A stretch of 64,000 bases of DNA from Janthinobacterium sp. BJB426. Lineage in GTDB: Bacteria > Pseudomonadota > Gammaproteobacteria > Burkholderiales > Burkholderiaceae_D. The stretch covers positions 62,001 through 126,000 of the forward strand of contig NZ_PDZL01000013.1 in assembly GCF_002735705.1 (NCBI RefSeq), given 5' to 3'. The notes beneath the pieces were generated by a model. It worked only from the letters and a program-made list of their open reading frames with translations, was not told where the DNA came from and searched no databases. The position numbers and the translations under genes were made by a program. Below are positions 1 to 8,205 of the stretch, one piece after another; positions within the stretch are counted from its first letter, which is position 1; each line of letters opens with the position of its first letter.

Positions 1-327
1 TTAATGCAGCTGGTGCTTCAGGTCCGATAATTCATCGTGCACCTTGAGCACGGCGCTCTTCATTTCCGGCGTGACGCTGGCCGCCGTGCCGCAGGCCCGC
101 TTGGCGCGGTCGCCCAAGGATTCCATCTGGTCGACGGCTTGCCGGATGCGCGCATCGTCTTGCGTGTCGATGGCTTGCCGCACGGCGCTCTTTTGCTGGT
201 CCAGCTGATTGATGCAATCCTTCAAGTCCATCGGCATGCCCTGCTGCTTGCCACACAGCTGGGCCGCCTGGCCGATCGCGTGTTCGATTGCGCCGAAGCG
301 CCGTGCCACTTCCTTTACTTGCATCAT
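1..327 (-). CDS. small hypothetical protein
   Basis: This 108-residue protein is not one I recognise. It is polar and predicted helical, with no signal peptide or membrane segment and with two Cys near the middle. An AGGAGAG ribosome binding site lies just before two consecutive Met codons, so either could start translation; the upstream one is used here. The stop codon is at the very edge of the window, so what lies downstream is unseen. Helical four-helix-bundle proteins of this size are common in Oxalobacteraceae, but no function can be assigned. Confidence 0.6.
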   Translation of the reverse strand: MMQVKEVARRFGAIEHAIGQAAQLCGKQQGMPMDLKDCINQLDQQKSAVRQAIDTQDDARIRQAVDQMESLGDRAKRACGTAASVTPEMKSAVLKVHDELSDLKHQLH

Positions 328-494
328 GATGCTCTCCTGTTCGCGTGGTATCCGAGTTGGATCGCGAAGCTGGCGCAGGGTTCCCCGCCAGCGGCCATGG
401 CATCAAAATTTCCACACGGCACTTTTTTGTAAGCGCTTGTGACATATTAGATAATTATCAAATCCTTCAGATACATTGGCGTACCTGAACCACC

Positions 495-1148
495 ATGTCC
501 TCCATGACCTCGCTGCCACCCCTGCCCCGCCGCGCTCCCGGCCTGCTGCTGATCGTCCTGCTGCACGGGGGCCTGGCATATATTGTCTTGCAATCGCGGC
601 CGCGCGCCGTCACGGACGAGAACTTGCCGCAAGGCCCAGCCATCACCTGGCTGCGCCACACGCTCCCTGCGCCGCCCAAGCCCCGGCCATTGCCCAGCGC
701 AACACCAGCCGCCACGCATCCGCCGCGCCTGCCGGTAACAGTTGCGGCGCCCGTCAGCCGCCCCTTGCCGCCGCCCGCCGCCGAGCAGGCGCCAGCGCCA
801 GCAATGCCAGAAGCGATCACGGCCATCACGCCACCGAGCGCAGCCGATATCCTGGCGCAAGCCAAGCGCGACGTGGGCAAGATCGACAAGGATTTACGCA
901 AGGAATTCCCGCAGCGGGGCGGGGAGAAATTCGAGGACACGGGCTTCAAGCGCATGCAGCAGGGCTTTGCCGAGGCCTACGCGGCCGTGCCGCCGAAATG
1001 GTACGAGGCCTCAAAGATCGAGGAGATCGGCGCCAATGAGGCCAAGGGCAGCCGCACGTATAAAATCACCAGCGCGCTGGGCACCTTGTGTGTGACCACG
1101 CGCGCCGGCAAGCAGGGGGAAACGATGATCGGCATGTGCCCCAAATAG
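495..1148 (+). CDS. membrane-anchored proline-rich protein
   Basis: The protein has 217 residues. Residues about 15-32 form one hydrophobic segment after a short basic start, which would anchor it in the inner membrane. Residues about 55-110 are a Pro/Ala-rich linker like those of TonB or TolA proteins. The C-terminal 100 residues form a small folded domain with two Cys that could form a disulphide. Known TonB proteins end in a conserved beta domain that I cannot see here, so I read this as an unknown periplasmic protein with a TonB-like layout. There is no clear ribosome binding site; a second Met lies three codons downstream. It is followed after 6 bases by the convergent MFS gene. Confidence 0.6.
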   Translation: MSSMTSLPPLPRRAPGLLLIVLLHGGLAYIVLQSRPRAVTDENLPQGPAITWLRHTLPAPPKPRPLPSATPAATHPPRLPVTVAAPVSRPLPPPAAEQAPAPAMPEAITAITPPSAADILAQAKRDVGKIDKDLRKEFPQRGGEKFEDTGFKRMQQGFAEAYAAVPPKWYEASKIEEIGANEAKGSRTYKITSALGTLCVTTRAGKQGETMIGMCPK

Positions 1149-1154
1149 CCGCAC

Positions 1155-2429
1155 TCAGCCCACCGCGTCACGCGCCCCCAGCGGCTGCAAATGGCGCAGG
1201 CGCAAGGCGATCAGCACGCCGCCGCCCAGGCACAGCCCCAGCATGATGACCACGCCCGTCCAGCCGTCGAAGCCCCACATCATGCCCGAGGCGGAACCGA
1301 TCAGGCTCGAACCCAGGTAATAGAACAGCAGGTAGAAGGCCGATGCCAGGGCCTGCGGCGCGCGGGCGCGGCGGCTGACCCAGCTGCTGGCGATCGAGTG
1401 CGAGGCAAAGAAGCCAAAAGTGGCCAGCGCCATGCCGATGACGATCAGCGGCAGCGAGTCGAACAGGGTCAATAAAATGCCGGACAGCATCACCGACAGC
1501 ATGATCCACAGCACGCCCCGGCGCCCCAGCCGGTCCACCAGCCGGCCCGCCCAGACGGAACTGAAGATGCCGATCAGGTACAGGAAGGCCAGCAAGCCGA
1601 CCGTGCTCTGGCGCAAGCCGAACGGCGCGGCCAGCAGGCGGTAGCCGATGTAGTTATACAGGCTGACGAAACAGCCCATCAGCACGAACGCCAGGCAGAA
1701 CAGCCATGGCAAGCCCCGGTCGGAAAAATGCTGTTTTATCGCGTGCGGCAAGGCATTCCAGCCTTTTGTACTGGGCACGAAATTCTTCGACGCGGGCAGG
1801 CTGCGCCAGAATTCCGCCGCCGCCAGCACGCCGGCCACGCCCAGCACGCCCAGCGCCCAGCGCCACGACAGGAAATCGCTGAGCATGGACGCCACCAGCC
1901 TTCCCGACATGCCGCCAAACGCGCTGCCGGCAATATACAGCCCCATCGACAGGCCCAGGGACGGGCCCTCGATTTCCTCGCCCAGATACGCCATGGCCAC
2001 GGCCGGCATGCCGCCCAGGGCCACGCCCAGCGCGGCGCGGATCGCCAGCAGCTGCGCATAATCCTGCGCAAACGCGGACAAAATAGTGAGAATCGCGGCG
2101 GAAAACATCGACGCCACCATCAGCGGCTTGCGCCCGACCCTGTCCGAGACGGCGCTCAGCAGCACCAAGGAAATGGCCAGCAAGCCGCTGGACACGGACA
2201 AGGACCAGCTGCTTTGCGCCGGCGTCAGATGAAACTGGTGCGACAGCAGCGGGAACAGGGGCTGGATGCAATACAGCAAGCTGAAGGTGGAAAAGCCGCC
2301 AAAGAACAGGGCGCGGTTGCTGCGCTTGAATTCAATGGAACCCTTGGCGATGGCCGTGCGGGGAACTGGAGCAGAAACCGGAATGGCGGATGGGGCAGCG
2401 GGGGCAAAGGCAAGCGATGAATCAGACAT
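1155..2429 (-). CDS. MFS transporter, YnfM-like
   Basis: This is a 424-residue major facilitator with 12 predicted membrane helices and a polar N-terminal tail of about 35 residues. The loop between helices 2 and 3 carries the family signature SDRVGRKP, and the second half has the matching RLVDRLGRRG loop. The layout (long soluble N-terminus, then YCIQPLFPLLS in helix 1) resembles the E. coli YnfM/arabinose-efflux group, which exports small molecules by proton antiport. It is divergent from a LysR gene 103 bases away, and such pairs usually mean that the LysR protein controls the transporter. The substrate is unknown. Confidence 0.85.
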   Translation of the reverse strand: MSDSSLAFAPAAPSAIPVSAPVPRTAIAKGSIEFKRSNRALFFGGFSTFSLLYCIQPLFPLLSHQFHLTPAQSSWSLSVSSGLLAISLVLLSAVSDRVGRKPLMVASMFSAAILTILSAFAQDYAQLLAIRAALGVALGGMPAVAMAYLGEEIEGPSLGLSMGLYIAGSAFGGMSGRLVASMLSDFLSWRWALGVLGVAGVLAAAEFWRSLPASKNFVPSTKGWNALPHAIKQHFSDRGLPWLFCLAFVLMGCFVSLYNYIGYRLLAAPFGLRQSTVGLLAFLYLIGIFSSVWAGRLVDRLGRRGVLWIMLSVMLSGILLTLFDSLPLIVIGMALATFGFFASHSIASSWVSRRARAPQALASAFYLLFYYLGSSLIGSASGMMWGFDGWTGVVIMLGLCLGGGVLIALRLRHLQPLGARDAVG

Positions 2430-2532
2430 GGCCGTGTTTCGAAGAAGGAGCGAGTCTTCATCTTAGGATTGCCAACTCATATCGTCCAATATATATTCAA
2501 GGCCCAACTCATACTTTTAAAATATTACTTAT
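2430..2532. promoter_or_regulatory. divergent promoter region, MFS / LysR
   Basis: This 103-base AT-rich gap separates the divergent MFS and LysR genes. It holds ATAT-rich dyads (around 2480-2500), the usual place for a LysR operator of the T-N11-A type. The exact operator cannot be fixed by eye. Confidence 0.4.
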
Positions 2533-3435
2533 ATGGAACTGCGCCACCTGCGTTACTTTGTCGCCGTCGCCGAAGAGCTGCACTTCACGCGCGCGGCTGA
2601 ACGCCTGCACATCGGCCAGCCGCCGCTGAGCCAGCAGATCCAGGCGCTGGAAGCGGAATTGGGCGCGCAGTTGTTCGAACGCAACAAACGCTCCGTGCGG
2701 CTGACGCAGGCGGGTGCGCTGTTTCTCGATGATGCGCGGCGCATCCTGGCCCTGTCGGAACAGGCAGCCGTGACGGCGCGCCGGGCCCAGCGGGGCGAAG
2801 CGGGTGAGTTGCGCATCGGTTTTACCTTTTCCACGCCGTTCACGCCGTATTTCGCCACCGTCATCAACCGCTACCGCCAGCAGTATCCCCACGTCACCCT
2901 GACCCTGCACGAAATGGCGACCCTGCATCAGCTGGAAGCGATCAGCGGCCGCACCATGGACCTGGGTTTCGTGCGCCCGCCGGAAACGACGTATCCGGAC
3001 GATATCCGCCTGACGGAGTTGCGCAAAGATCCGCTCTTCCTCGTGCTGCCCGTCGCCCACGCGCTGGCGGCCAAGGATGCGATTGCCATTGCCGACATGG
3101 CGGGCGAAGGTTTTGTCATGTACCCCAAGGATGCAGGCACGGGAATTTATCCGCAGATCTTCCGCCTGTGCAAGGCGGCCGGCTTCGTGCCCCAGGTGGC
3201 GCAGGAAGCGGGCGAAGCGTCGACCATCATCGGCCTGGTGGCGGCCGGCTGCGGCATTTCCGTGCTGCCCGCCTCGTTCGACCGCATCCGCATGGATGGC
3301 GTGTGCTACCGCCCCATCGCCGACCCGCAGGCGACCACCAGTCTGTTACTGGCACAACGAGAAGAAGAGACGTCGCCGCTGGTGGCGGCGTTTGTAAAAC
3401 TGGCCGAGGAAGCGGCCATGGAAGAGAAAGAATAG
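2533..3435 (+). CDS. LysR family transcriptional regulator
   Basis: This 300-residue protein has the standard LysR layout. A winged HTH at residues 1-60 starts with MELRHLRYFVAVAEELHFTR, and an effector-binding domain runs from about 90 to 295. The start is fixed by this conserved first line. The gene is divergent from the YnfM-like MFS transporter, the classic arrangement for autoregulation plus ligand-dependent activation of the neighbour. In sequence style it resembles BenM/CatM-group regulators, but the ligand cannot be read from the sequence. Confidence 0.9.
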   Translation: MELRHLRYFVAVAEELHFTRAAERLHIGQPPLSQQIQALEAELGAQLFERNKRSVRLTQAGALFLDDARRILALSEQAAVTARRAQRGEAGELRIGFTFSTPFTPYFATVINRYRQQYPHVTLTLHEMATLHQLEAISGRTMDLGFVRPPETTYPDDIRLTELRKDPLFLVLPVAHALAAKDAIAIADMAGEGFVMYPKDAGTGIYPQIFRLCKAAGFVPQVAQEAGEASTIIGLVAAGCGISVLPASFDRIRMDGVCYRPIADPQATTSLLLAQREEETSPLVAAFVKLAEEAAMEEKE

Positions 3436-3464
3436 GCCGATGAGGTCGGCGTAGGTCGGCGTAG

Positions 3465-3496
3465 GTCGGATTAGCGGCAACGCCGCGTAATCCGAC
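3465..3496. terminator. inverted repeat between convergent genes
   Basis: The arms GTCGGATTAGCGGC and GCCGC-G-TAATCCGAC form a long stem with a 3-base loop. The element is preceded by tandem GTAGGTCGGC units from 3451. It lies between the LysR gene and the convergent unknown gene, so it could terminate both. There is no T-run, so it is more like a REP-type palindrome than a classic Rho-independent terminator. Confidence 0.55.
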
Positions 3497-3504
3497 ACCA
3501 GCGG

Positions 3505-4377
3505 TCACGAATAATCCGCATCCAGCTCCGAACCCGCATAGTTTTCCAGATCCTCGAACAGGCTCTTCATGCTGGCCCGCGTGAGGATTTTATGCACGAC
3601 AGTGCAGCTGCGGCGGTACGAGGCGATGCGGTCAAGCAACACGGGATGGTGCTGCACGGGCACCTTGGCCACCAGGGCGGCCCAGCCTTCCTCGAAGTCG
3701 GGCTTGTTCTTGCGCACGGAACGCACAAAGCGTTCAAACTCCTTCTGACCCGTGCGCGCGATGATGCGCCCGCCGCCTTCGATGGCAAAGATGATGGCCA
3801 GGGCGATGACGCCCTCGGCATTCAAGTCGCTGTCGCTGACGGGGCCGTTGTCGTGGTGACGGCGCAGCCAGCCGGCCAGGCGCACGACGGCTTGCACTTC
3901 CTTGCGCTGTTGCAACTGCACGGCATACTTTTCATAGCCGGCCCAGTTCTGGTTCGGGTCGGCCTGGCAAATATCGATGAACAGCTCGCGCAGGCGTCGC
4001 GCAAGGTAAACGGGGTCCTGGTCGTACTCGCCCACCAGGGCGTCTTCCGGCAGCTGCGACAATTCCTTGATCAGGCGGAAGCCCACCTGGAATGCGTGCT
4101 CGGCACCGTGCTCGACGAGGAAGTCGAGCGCGGCCTGGTCGCCTTCATGCGTGACGGCCTGCTCCAGGCCCAGCGACACGCCACCCACCGTCAGGTACAG
4201 CGCTTTCTGGATGCCGTCGGCCGTGCGTTCATTCGTGAACTTCTCGGCCACCATGGCCGTGATGCCCGTCAATTCGTCGGCCAGGTCCAGCGCCGCGTCC
4301 TCGCGCGGATCGTTCGGCAACAATTTGATGGCGCGCACCAGGCGCGGAAGATTCTCTACAACAATTGCTGGCAGCAT
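3505..4377 (-). CDS. hypothetical protein, third gene of J-domain group
   Basis: This is a 290-residue soluble protein that I do not recognise. It is mostly helical, with acidic patches and no signal peptide. The start is taken at MLPAIVVENLPR; the frame is open further upstream, but that part overlaps the preceding gene and is made of low-quality Arg/Ala/Cys codons. It begins 19 bases after the end of the preceding unknown gene on the same strand and is very likely cotranscribed with it. Its C-terminal 120 residues are rich in Arg/Lys and include a Cys. No function is assigned. Confidence 0.75.
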   Translation of the reverse strand: MLPAIVVENLPRLVRAIKLLPNDPREDAALDLADELTGITAMVAEKFTNERTADGIQKALYLTVGGVSLGLEQAVTHEGDQAALDFLVEHGAEHAFQVGFRLIKELSQLPEDALVGEYDQDPVYLARRLRELFIDICQADPNQNWAGYEKYAVQLQQRKEVQAVVRLAGWLRRHHDNGPVSDSDLNAEGVIALAIIFAIEGGGRIIARTGQKEFERFVRSVRKNKPDFEEGWAALVAKVPVQHHPVLLDRIASYRRSCTVVHKILTRASMKSLFEDLENYAGSELDADYS

Positions 4378-4396
4378 TAGACGTTCCCTGCTTTCA

Positions 4397-5185
4397 TTAC
4401 GAGAAAATGCCCGTGCCCAGGCTGCGGCGCGTGCTGGAGCGTGGCGCGCTGCGCGTGCTCGGCACTTGTTTGCGCAGGCGGTACAGCAATTCCTTGGTGC
4501 TCCGCTGCAACATGGTCGGCTCTTCGTCCGGGTCGTCCGAGTATTCCGCGTCGGCCAGGTCGGCGCTGTGGCGGAAGTCGGGGAACAGTTCGAACAACGA
4601 GCGGTCCCAGCCGTCTTCATTCGCTTGCGCCAGCTCGATGGCCAGCGGCACGACGTCGTTGTCGGACGAGGTCACGCCCGTCACATACGGTCCCTTGATG
4701 ACGATCTCGCCCGCCACTTCGAGGATTTCCTTCGGCGCCATCGAGAACAGGATGGCGAACGCCGTGGCGCCCCAGTCGGTGGCGGACGCTTCCAGCAGCA
4801 GCTCGCGGCGGCGCTCGGCGTCGTCGGTGGAAAACACCACGCCGTGGATGTGCGCGAACAGCGATTCGGCGATGCGTTCCGGATCGTCCTCGATCTGGTC
4901 GTCGCTCCAGGTGGCGGCGATGAAGGCCAGGCTGTCGGCCCAGGCCTTCGGCGGCACCAGCAGGGTGGCCAGCGACATCTTGCCGCCGTCGAAGCCGGCC
5001 AGGTGCAGGGCCGTCACTTGCGGCGGGATGGCGCTCAGCACTTCCACCACGGCAAGATCGCCGTACTGGTCGGCCGCGTCGGCAAACGCCTGCTCGGCGT
5101 GGCCCAGCGAGCCGGACAGCACCAGTTCAGTGACCTGCTTGGTCAGCGCGGGCAAGTTGCTCTTTTGTTCATTGTTATCGGCCAT
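4397..5185 (-). CDS. hypothetical acidic protein, second gene of J-domain group
   Basis: This is a 262-residue unknown soluble protein. The start is taken at MADNNEQ, which overlaps the end of the previous gene by 11 bases; two further Met codons lie 2 and 4 codons upstream. It is helical and acidic, with a very acidic stretch near residue 220 (SDDPDEEPT) and a short basic Ser/Arg-rich end. No known domain is apparent. The tight overlap points to translational coupling with the upstream gene and to a shared process. Confidence 0.7.
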   Translation of the reverse strand: MADNNEQKSNLPALTKQVTELVLSGSLGHAEQAFADAADQYGDLAVVEVLSAIPPQVTALHLAGFDGGKMSLATLLVPPKAWADSLAFIAATWSDDQIEDDPERIAESLFAHIHGVVFSTDDAERRRELLLEASATDWGATAFAILFSMAPKEILEVAGEIVIKGPYVTGVTSSDNDVVPLAIELAQANEDGWDRSLFELFPDFRHSADLADAEYSDDPDEEPTMLQRSTKELLYRLRKQVPSTRSAPRSSTRRSLGTGIFS

Positions 5186-5687
5186 GGTCATCTCCATCCT
5201 GGTCAAACATCTGGGCGAAATCGTCGGTGGCTTCGTCTTCATCGTGCTCGTCGTCGCCGTCGTCATTGGCGGCCAGCTGGTCGAGCGACTGGTCGTCGTC
5301 GTCCCACAGGCGCGGATTCTTGTGCAAAAAGGCCGTGATGATGGCCTGGCGCGCCAGGTCGGGGAAGCTCTCTTCGATGGCGGCGTACATCTTCGCCGCT
5401 TCCGGCGCGGCGCACGCGGCCATGGAAAACACGCGGGCCGTATCGCCGAATTCGTAGTCTTCGCTTTCGGCCAGCAAGCCTTTCGGGTCGCTGAACGTGA
5501 TGTGGTCGACCAGCGCGAAGGCCAGCATGTTCACGTCTTCGATGCCGCCGCCGCTCGCGTATTCGCCCACCAGGGCGTCGACCATGCTCTTGTAGTTCTT
5601 GCGGTTCGGCGGGTCGCCGAGGATGCCTTCGATCTGGCCTTCCAGCTCGCGCGACTGGTACGCGAATTCAGGGTGTACTCTTCTCAT
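5175..5687 (-). CDS. hypothetical protein with acidic tail
   Basis: This is a 170-residue unknown protein. The start is taken at MRRVHPEF; the frame is open 18 codons further upstream but those are unconvincing. Residues 1-120 look helical. The last 45 residues are almost a run of Asp/Glu (for example WDDDDQ and DDGDDEHDEDE), a feature of proteins that bind chaperones or basic partners. It is the first of three overlapping or closely spaced unknown genes, about 105 bases after the J-domain gene on the same strand. Confidence 0.7.
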   Translation of the reverse strand: MRRVHPEFAYQSRELEGQIEGILGDPPNRKNYKSMVDALVGEYASGGGIEDVNMLAFALVDHITFSDPKGLLAESEDYEFGDTARVFSMAACAAPEAAKMYAAIEESFPDLARQAIITAFLHKNPRLWDDDDQSLDQLAANDDGDDEHDEDEATDDFAQMFDQDGDDHGR

Positions 5688-5792
5688 GCTGTGCTTTCCA
5701 ATGTGATGCGCGGCACTTTTACTTAAAAGCAAAAGCACCATTGTTTGTTGTTTTTCAAATCATTCGGGCTGGCCGGGCGGCCGCCAGCAGGC

Positions 5793-6086
5793 TTAGTCTG
5801 CCGGCAGTACCGTGCCATGCAGGCGGAACACGCCGCACCACAGGGCATAGGCTTCCGCTTCCGGGTCGATGATGATGCGGTGGTTCACGCTCTGGTCGTA
5901 TTCTGCGCGCTTGGCCGGGTCGGCCAGGATTTCATACGCCTTGGTCACGCTCTTGAAGCGCGCCTCGGCGCCGGGGGCCTGGTTGCGGTCGGGGTGGAAG
6001 CGCATGGCCAGCGAACGGTAAACCTTCTTGATTTCATCGTCGCTGGCATTGGGCGCGACACCGAGGACGTTATATAAATTTTCCAT
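5793..6086 (-). CDS. J-domain (DnaJ-like) co-chaperone
   Basis: This 97-residue protein is little more than a J domain. The HPD tripeptide that stimulates the DnaK ATPase is at residues 31-33, preceded by [10 protein letters not shown] and the helix II basic patch. The glycine-rich, zinc-finger and C-terminal substrate domains of true DnaJ are absent, so it is a class C J protein. The last 30 residues may choose the client. The start at MENLY matches the family; an in-frame Met six codons earlier is possible. It heads a minus-strand group with three unknown acidic proteins, which may be its clients or partners. Confidence 0.85.
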   Translation of the reverse strand: MENLYNVLGVAPNASDDEIKKVYRSLAMRFHPDRNQAPGAEARFKSVTKAYEILADPAKRAEYDQSVNHRIIIDPEAEAYALWCGVFRLHGTVLPAD

Positions 6087-6248
6087 AAATGGCTCCGGGG
6101 TCACGTTTTGTTTGCTAATTAAAGGCGAATTATCCTATAGAACGGCGTCGGCGTCGCTTGCATGCCGGGAAATGGGGGTAAATACGTGCTTATAAAGCGC
6201 TTGTGGTACGGTAAAATGCTTTTTACTGTCACTCTTCCGCATTGATCA

Positions 6249-8015
6249 ATGAGCAACGATAAACCGAATACCGCCGCGCCAGCGCTGGCGCCCAATTTCT
6301 TGCGTAACATCATCGAAGCCGACCTGGCTGCCGGCGCCCATGTGCGTCCCGGCCTGCCCCAGGTGATCACGCGTTTCCCGCCGGAGCCGAACGGCTACCT
6401 GCACGTGGGCCACGCCAAGTCGATCTGCGTCAACTTCGGCCTGGCGCGCGATTATGCCGGCCAGTGCAACCTGCGCTTCGACGACACCAATCCGGCGAAG
6501 GAAGAGCAGGAATACGTCGACACCATCATGGACAGCGTGAAATGGCTGGGCTTTGACTGGGAGCCGAAGCATGCCGATGGCCAGAGCCACCTGCACTACG
6601 CGAGCGACTATTTCGACCAGCTGTACGCGATGGCCGAGTACCTGATCACGGCCGGCTTTGCCTATGTGGACAGCCAGAGCGCCGAAGACATGGCCGCCAA
6701 CCGGGGCAATTTCGGCCAGGCCGGCAAGAATTCGCCATTCCGCGACCGTCCGCGCGACGAATCGCTGGCCCTGTTCCGCGCCATGAAGGCGGGCAAATTC
6801 AAGGATGGCGAGCACATCCTGCGCGCGAAGATGAGCGAAGATGCCATGAGTTCGCCGAACATGAACTTGCGCGACCCGGCCATCTACCGCATCCGCCATG
6901 CGCACCACCACCGCACGGGCGACGCCTGGTGCATCTATCCGATGTACGACTACACGCACCCGATCTCGGACGCGCTGGAAAACATCACGCATTCGATCTG
7001 CACGCTGGAATTCCAGGATCACCGCCCGTTCTACGACTGGCTGCTGGAAACCCTGTCGGCCGGCGGCTTCCTCCAGCAACCGGTACCGCGCCAGTTCGAA
7101 TTCTCGCGCCTGAACCTGACCTACATCGTCACCAGCAAGCGCAAGCTGCGCCAACTGGTGGAAGAAAAAATCGTCGATGGCTGGGACGACCCCCGCATGC
7201 CGACCCTGGTAGGCATGCGCCGCCGCGGCTACACGCCGGAAGCGATTCAACTGATGTGCGAACGCACGGGCGTGACGAAATCCGACGGCTGGATCGACTA
7301 CAGCGTGCTGGAAGGCTGTTTGCGCGAAGACCTGGATCCGAAAGCACCCCGTACGGTGGCCGTGCTGCGTCCATTGAAACTGATCATCGACAATTTCCCT
7401 GAGAGCGAGAGCGTGGAATGCACGGCGCCCGTGCACCCGCACTTCCCGGAGCGCGGCCTGCGCACCTTCCCCATCTCGCGCGAGCTGTGGATCGAGGAAG
7501 ACGACTTCATGGAAGTGCCGAACAAAGGCTATTTCCGTTTGTATCCGCCGATCGACGACAAGCCGGGCAGCCGTGTGCGCTTGCGCTACGGCTACGTGAT
7601 CGAGTGCACGGGCTACGACAAGGATGCGGACGGCAAGGTCATCGCCGTGCATTGCACCTACTTCCCCGACAGCAAATCGGGCACGGAAGGCAGCGCCAAT
7701 TACAAGGTCAAGGGCAATATGCACTGGGTCAGCGCGCCGACGGCCATTCCCGCCGAAGTGCGCCTGTACGACCGCCTGTTTACCGACCCGCAGCCGGACG
7801 CGGGCGGCAAGGACTTCAAGCTGGCCCTGAATCCGCTGGCCAAGGAAGTGGTGCAAGCGTGGCTGGAACCGGGCGCGGAACTGGCCCAGCCGGAACAACG
7901 CTTCCAGTTCGAGCGCCACGGTTATTTCGCGGCCGACCGGGTTGACAGCCAGCCTGGCAAGCCCGTCTTCAACCGCATCGTCACCCTGAAAGACAGCTGG
8001 CAGCCCGCCAAATAA
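6249..8015 (+). CDS. glnS: glutaminyl-tRNA synthetase
   Basis: This 588-residue enzyme charges tRNA-Gln with glutamine in the cytoplasm. The class I signature HVGH is at residues 52-55 inside PPEPNGYLHVGHAKS, and the KMSKS counterpart is VTSKRKL near residue 293. The N-terminal Rossmann catalytic domain is followed by the two C-terminal beta-barrels of bacterial GlnRS, at full length. It stands alone, with a strong terminator just after the stop codon. GlnS rather than the GatCAB route is usual in beta- and gammaproteobacteria. Confidence 0.97.
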   Translation: MSNDKPNTAAPALAPNFLRNIIEADLAAGAHVRPGLPQVITRFPPEPNGYLHVGHAKSICVNFGLARDYAGQCNLRFDDTNPAKEEQEYVDTIMDSVKWLGFDWEPKHADGQSHLHYASDYFDQLYAMAEYLITAGFAYVDSQSAEDMAANRGNFGQAGKNSPFRDRPRDESLALFRAMKAGKFKDGEHILRAKMSEDAMSSPNMNLRDPAIYRIRHAHHHRTGDAWCIYPMYDYTHPISDALENITHSICTLEFQDHRPFYDWLLETLSAGGFLQQPVPRQFEFSRLNLTYIVTSKRKLRQLVEEKIVDGWDDPRMPTLVGMRRRGYTPEAIQLMCERTGVTKSDGWIDYSVLEGCLREDLDPKAPRTVAVLRPLKLIIDNFPESESVECTAPVHPHFPERGLRTFPISRELWIEEDDFMEVPNKGYFRLYPPIDDKPGSRVRLRYGYVIECTGYDKDADGKVIAVHCTYFPDSKSGTEGSANYKVKGNMHWVSAPTAIPAEVRLYDRLFTDPQPDAGGKDFKLALNPLAKEVVQAWLEPGAELAQPEQRFQFERHGYFAADRVDSQPGKPVFNRIVTLKDSWQPAK

Positions 8016-8030
8016 GGGCTGGACGGCACA

Positions 8031-8061
8031 CGAAAAAAACCGCTGCGGCGGTTTTTTTTCG
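8031..8061. terminator. Rho-independent terminator after glnS
   Basis: A GC stem (ACCGC / GCGGT) is flanked by an A-run upstream and a T-run of eight downstream. The A and T runs would let it work in both directions. It starts 16 bases after the glnS stop codon. Confidence 0.9.
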
Positions 8062-8083
8062 TTTCAACGAGAAATATTGCCTG

Positions 8084-8113
8084 TTGACTACATTCACGAT
8101 AATTTTGTATATT
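8084..8113 (+). promoter_or_regulatory. sigma-70 promoter for the sensor kinase gene
   Basis: TTGACT (8084-8089) and TATATT (8108-8113) are separated by 18 bases. They sit just after the glnS terminator and 91 bases before the kinase start, so the kinase gene is its own transcription unit. Confidence 0.7.
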
Positions 8114-8142
8114 AGGCAGCTATTGAGCAATTTGCAATTTCG

Positions 8143-8205
8143 ATGGCGCTTGCACAACCCAGCCCAGCCTCCGCCGCCCAGGCGGCACCCGATTCCTCTT
8201 CCTGA
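8143..8205 (+). CDS. possible 20-residue leader peptide
   Basis: A 20-codon reading frame (Ala, Pro and Ser rich) ends in TGA that overlaps the kinase ATG as TGATG. This is the geometry of translational coupling. The ribosome binding site is poor, so it may be chance. It lies downstream of the promoter at 8084-8113 and so would be in the mRNA leader. Confidence 0.25.
   Translation: MALAQPSPASAAQAAPDSSS

Noticed and set aside
4067-5338. 423-codon open frame on the plus strand
   Set aside because: It is antisense to three supported minus-strand genes, rich in Arg/Ala/Gly/His, with no domain; a shadow of GC-rich codons.
6246-7919. 557-codon open frame opposite glnS
   Set aside because: It mirrors the glnS codons; composition is His/Arg/Ala/Val with no fold features.
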